A stretch of 64,000 nucleotides of DNA from Tillus elongatus. Taxonomy: Eukaryota; Arthropoda; Insecta; Coleoptera; Cleridae. Shown here piece after piece: positions 61,000 to 64,000 of the stretch. Every line of letters starts with the position of its first letter. Positions within the stretch are counted from its first letter, which is position 1. Both the position numbers and the translations under genes were made by a program. The notes under the pieces are model-generated. The model was not told the DNA's origin and did no database searches. It saw only the letters and a list, made by a program, of their open reading frames with translations. The DNA lies in the NCBI GenBank assembly GCA_964006375.1, contig OZ023270.1, positions 71,266,082 to 71,330,081 of the forward strand. Reading direction: 5' to 3'.

Positions 61000-61735
61000 T
61001 TCAACACATCCACTGGCTTTTCTCCGCAGAGGTCCTAAAATGATAGGGCACATTCAACACCACGCTGGCGATGAACTGCTGAAAGGTGTTTGGGGACCCA
61101 CCTTCCACAAACTTGCTTAATGGACGTGGATAAATCGGAGAACGTTTGTATTTGAAAGTCCCGAGATTTTTGATAATTACTGTCATTTCTGCTACCTCAG
61201 TGCAGTATCTGCAGTTTTTGCTCTCCACCTTACCCATCTTCATAAGGTGATACCTTATTGGGAAATGCCCTGTGAAAAGTCATTTGATTATTCTCAAATC
61301 GGTCCTGCTCAATTCAAGAAATAGTTCAGACTTCTCTGCTGAGATGGTGATGGAACGGTTTGCCTGACTTAAGCCTGGGGTTTGTCTCCTGTATGACAGC
61401 ATTTGGTTCCTCTCCCAAGTATCAAGCTCATTTCTTACATGACTGTTTGTTAACCCACAACAGAGCTCTGGACCATGAATGATATTTTTATTACCCTTTA
61501 TGAAATGATATCTGCTTCATCATTTTTTCATTCCCTTGATGCCCTGACACCGCCATCAAAGTTAACTTGTTGTTCGTAGCCAGTTGTTTCAAGTATTTTT
61601 TGCAGTTCCAGATCAGTTTAGACTCGGTTGTAAAAGATTTCAAAGTCTTGAGTACTGCCTGATTGCCATAACAGTGACGTGTGTACAAGAAACTTAATGA
61701 GAAAAATGTAATACTGCATTTATTTGTATTCATAG
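61000..61735 (-). pseudogene. LINE RNase H and C-terminal cysteine motif fragment
   Basis: Minus strand: AVLKTLKSFTTESKLIWNCK and KYLKQLATNNKLTLMAVSGH then QGNEK, the RNase H W-V-P-G-H-x-G-x-x-G-N-E block partly changed. Later frames give KSELFLELSRTDLRIIK-type text, TGHFPIRYHLMKMGKVESKN and CRYC, the C-terminal Cys motif. Probably from the same broad LINE group as 30780-32230. Frameshifted. Confidence 0.75.
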
Positions 61736-61739
61736 GATA

Positions 61740-62605
61740 AACATTTGTGCGAAATTAGAAAATTTCGCGACTACCCGTTGTAAAAACATACTTAGAGCGA
61801 CCCTTTTTGAAAGGGCTGTATTTTTTGATAGATGTAAGCTGGATTAGATCGTCAGTATTTTGCTTCAGAAATATGTGTTTTTAAGTAATCATATGCAGGG
61901 TTGGCGTTTCTTTTTTCCAACAAATCTCTGGTGGTAATCTAACTCATATTACGTACACAAGATGTATCTTGGTAATATATCTCCTTTTTTTTTGCATGGA
62001 AAGCAATTAGATGCTGTCTCATATACGAATATATGTAAAACCTTAACGTGTAAAGAATGAACATTTTGGGGTTTCCAGTGTGATATTTAGTACTTCACCT
62101 TCAAGTTAAGATATTCCTAATAAAGGATAAATAAAGTTTATCTTAATGTTCCTCGTATTTAGTGATTTCTCGTTAACACCATGACACATCAACGACAGCT
62201 TCGCCTTGCATCTTCCAATTGATTAATGTTCCAGTTAAATATCAATAACAAATGATGACTAACTGAACAAAACACACTCACACATGTCTACTAGATTCTA
62301 TTGTTTTACAGTACACGTCTCATCTAACTTTCTTTAACGTGATTTATAGCCTGTATGCATGAACAACAGAAAATACACCTCCTCGCAATTAACCTCTTAT
62401 GGTAAACAGAACGTAATCTCCAGTTATCTACTAAATGTTCACGATTCACCAAAGACAAGCCTGATGTATATTGAGGAACAACTCGTTAGAAAACAATAGA
62501 ATAAAGTTTACTTAAAGCAGGGAATATTTTGGTAAAACAATTTTGAAAAACAACTAGCCCTACAGTATTGTTTATTTCATTTAGGAACTCCTCCATAATT
62601 CTGTG
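61740..62605. other. Non-repetitive intronic sequence
   Basis: No gene. 62170-62480 contains several homeodomain/forkhead-like cores (AATTGATTAATG, TAAATATCAATAACAAATG). Confidence 0.3.
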
Positions 62606-62610
62606 GAACA

Positions 62611-62885
62611 AAAAGTCATTAGGCAGCAAGCGTTTTAAGGTAGCGAATTTTCGTAAACATTTTTGAGGCCTTACAACTCTATTTTAATTATCAGCATATT
62701 TAACTGATTTGAAAGGAGTCCTAAGGTCTACATTGAAGACATCAAGGATACTAGAGACGATTCTCAGTGAGATCTGAGGAATAGGTAGACTAGGACCTTA
62801 GAACACATATTTTTCTACATTTCCTACCTCTCTTGAAAATATCTCCAGAGCGAGAGACTTAAACCGTCAGATTTAAATAACAGAA

Positions 62886-62958
<73 letters not shown>
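62611..62958 (-). mobile_element. Degenerate DINE-1/HINE-like tail with TA tract
   Basis: Minus tail GGCAGCAAGCGTTTTAAGGT, GCGAATTTTCG, then unmatched sequence and (TA)n at 62891-62958. The link between tail and tract is by position only. Confidence 0.4.
62891..62958. repeat. (TA)n microsatellite
   Basis: About 34 TA units. Confidence 0.97.
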
Positions 62959-62959
<1 letters not shown>

Positions 62960-63059
62960 CTTCGTTTGTTAATTACATTTATTTATTACAATATTATATA
63001 GAAAATAATACGAGAAACAAAAATCTATGACAGTATATTCACTGTGTTCAAATCAATGA

Positions 63060-63585
63060 CAGTAAAAGAAGCTTCGGGTTCATTAAACATGGAGTTCCGC
63101 AAGGTATGGGCTTGGAACCCATACCCTTTAATATGTATATAAACGAACTGTTTCAAATAAATTCAAAGGGTTTGGTAAGTAGCTAGGCAGATGATACTGT
63201 CGTTTTTATGCAGCGGAAGCTTGGAACCCATATCCTTTAATCTGTATATAAACGAACTGTTTCATATAAATTCAAAGGGTTTGGTAAGTAGCTAGGCAGA
63301 TGATACTGTCGTTTTTATACAGCGAATCGTTGGGTAGATTTGAGGCGCACCATGCAAAACGATTTTTTCAACAACAAAAAAAAAAGGTTCGATAGCAACT
63401 TACTTACATTAAATAAGGATAAAACAACATTTTTTTTATTTTGTCTTCTTATCAGACTCAAGTTTTTAAGACTATTCATATAGGTGATAACACAGCCGGA
63501 TTTCAAATACAAGTTCCTTATACTGTGAGGTATTTAGGCATGACGGTGGATAAAAACTTTTAAAGTTGGAATTTATATATTAGCT
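63060..63585 (+). pseudogene. LINE reverse transcriptase fragment with internal 109-bp duplication
   Basis: GFIKHGVPQGMGLEPIPFN (RT motif B region) precedes NELFQINSKGLVSS, a stop, and ADDTVVFMQR (catalytic ADD of motif C), which then occurs a second time because of a tandem duplication. Downstream RFDSNLLTLNKDKTT and, after a frameshift, VRYLGMTVDKNF are standard post-catalytic LINE blocks. The fragment ends where the Penelope remnant begins. Confidence 0.82.
63111..63325. repeat. Tandem duplication, 109-bp period, inside the LINE fragment
   Basis: 63111-63219 and 63220-63325 share CTTGGAACCCAT... through ...GTCGTTTTTATRCAGCG with only a few differences. Both copies carry the same TAG stop before the ADD motif, so the stop predates the duplication. 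Confidence 0.9.
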
Positions 63586-63594
63586 TTTACACAT

Positions 63595-64000
63595 TGTAAG
63601 CCAAACTTGTAAAAGTTTTAATGTCAGATACAAGGAACATATTTGTGTACTTATAAATAAACACGCTGGCAAATCTCTATTTGCAAAACACATTTTAGAT
63701 ACTCAACATCGAGCCACTACATGTTTGTAATTCCAAGTGCAAACTTGATTTTTTTTAAGCTGTGGAAGTAAAAAAGCACACACACACACACGACAATAAC
63801 AACCTTGTTTTAAATGAGCAAACTGATTTCATAAATTCCCGTAATAAGTTGATGTAAGTCGATATTTTCATTATCTAGAACCTGCTGTTGTTGCTAATTA
63901 GTTATTTTATTATTATAATTGTTGTTATAATTATTATTGTTATGTTGTTTCTATTTTAATGTTAAACGTTGACCTATATCATGATGCTGTCAAGCAGCGA
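63595..64000 (+). pseudogene. Second Penelope-like copy: GIY-YIG nuclease end and start of terminal repeat, cut by window edge
   Basis: Plus strand: SFNVRYKEHICVLINKHAGK and SLFAKHILDTQHRATT correspond to the nuclease block at 3060-2930 (minus). FFLSCGSKK and ANRFHKFP-like remnants follow. The 3' region ends at ATGATGCTGTCAAGCAGCGA, the start of the terminal-repeat hairpin also at 3925. Frameshifted and 5'-truncated by the LINE junction. Confidence 0.82.

Overview
The window is AT-rich eukaryotic DNA from an insect-like genome, with no prokaryotic features. It is mostly transposable-element debris around one recognisable host coding exon. That exon (6602-6724, +) encodes 41 residues ending ERIYLLAQFWQQ and stops at a consensus splice donor. 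I read it as the N-terminal coding exon of the homeobox gene cut (ct/Cux family) of an insect. I do not see its next coding exon in the window, so about 57 kb to the right is probably the first large intron. The order within insects cannot be fixed from the sequence; a beetle-like or other holometabolous insect fits, but this is a guess.

Layout. 1-5.5 kb: a long microsatellite-bearing element (minus), a 504-bp Tc1/mariner-type MITE and a Penelope-like element (RT and GIY-YIG nuclease) between inverted terminal copies. 5.5-6.7 kb: 5' UTR/promoter region and first coding exon of the cut homologue. 9-13.3 kb: several copies of the microsatellite-bearing element. 14.5-15.2 kb: a near-perfect 355-bp palindrome carrying a hammerhead-ribozyme fold, then a SINE end with an ATT tail. 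15.2-29.4 kb: more microsatellite elements, SINEs, LINE ends and foldback elements. 29.5-30.4 kb: a non-repetitive, GC-richer island. 30.8-32.2 kb: a decayed LINE with RT and RNase H (minus). 34.3-41.4 kb: SINEs with target-site duplications, LINE RT pieces, two Tc1/mariner pseudogenes and a full 1.3-kb microsatellite element. 41.6-50.6 kb: another ribozyme-bearing palindrome, mariner copies, a possible solo LTR, a SINE nested in a Penelope fragment, and LINE ends. 51-64 kb: a mariner-like element with both terminal inverted repeats, a second related one, more SINEs and microsatellite elements, an RNase H LINE piece, and a second Penelope copy cut by the right window edge.

Three repeat systems dominate. 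(a) A DINE-1/HINE-like family: a 5' foldback beginning TTAGTGAATTTT, a central (TA)n tract, a body, and a 3' hairpin ACGCA-CTTGC-TGCGT followed by a pyrimidine run. At least a dozen copies are present and they carry most of the long TA tracts. (b) Penelope-like elements and palindromic remnants sharing the plan CTGAnGA, hairpin, GAAA, which is the hammerhead core. (c) A tRNA-derived SINE family with a conserved 3' region, and a second SINE family with an ATT tail. Non-repetitive islands inside the presumed intron, rich in homeodomain-type motifs, are candidate cut regulatory elements.
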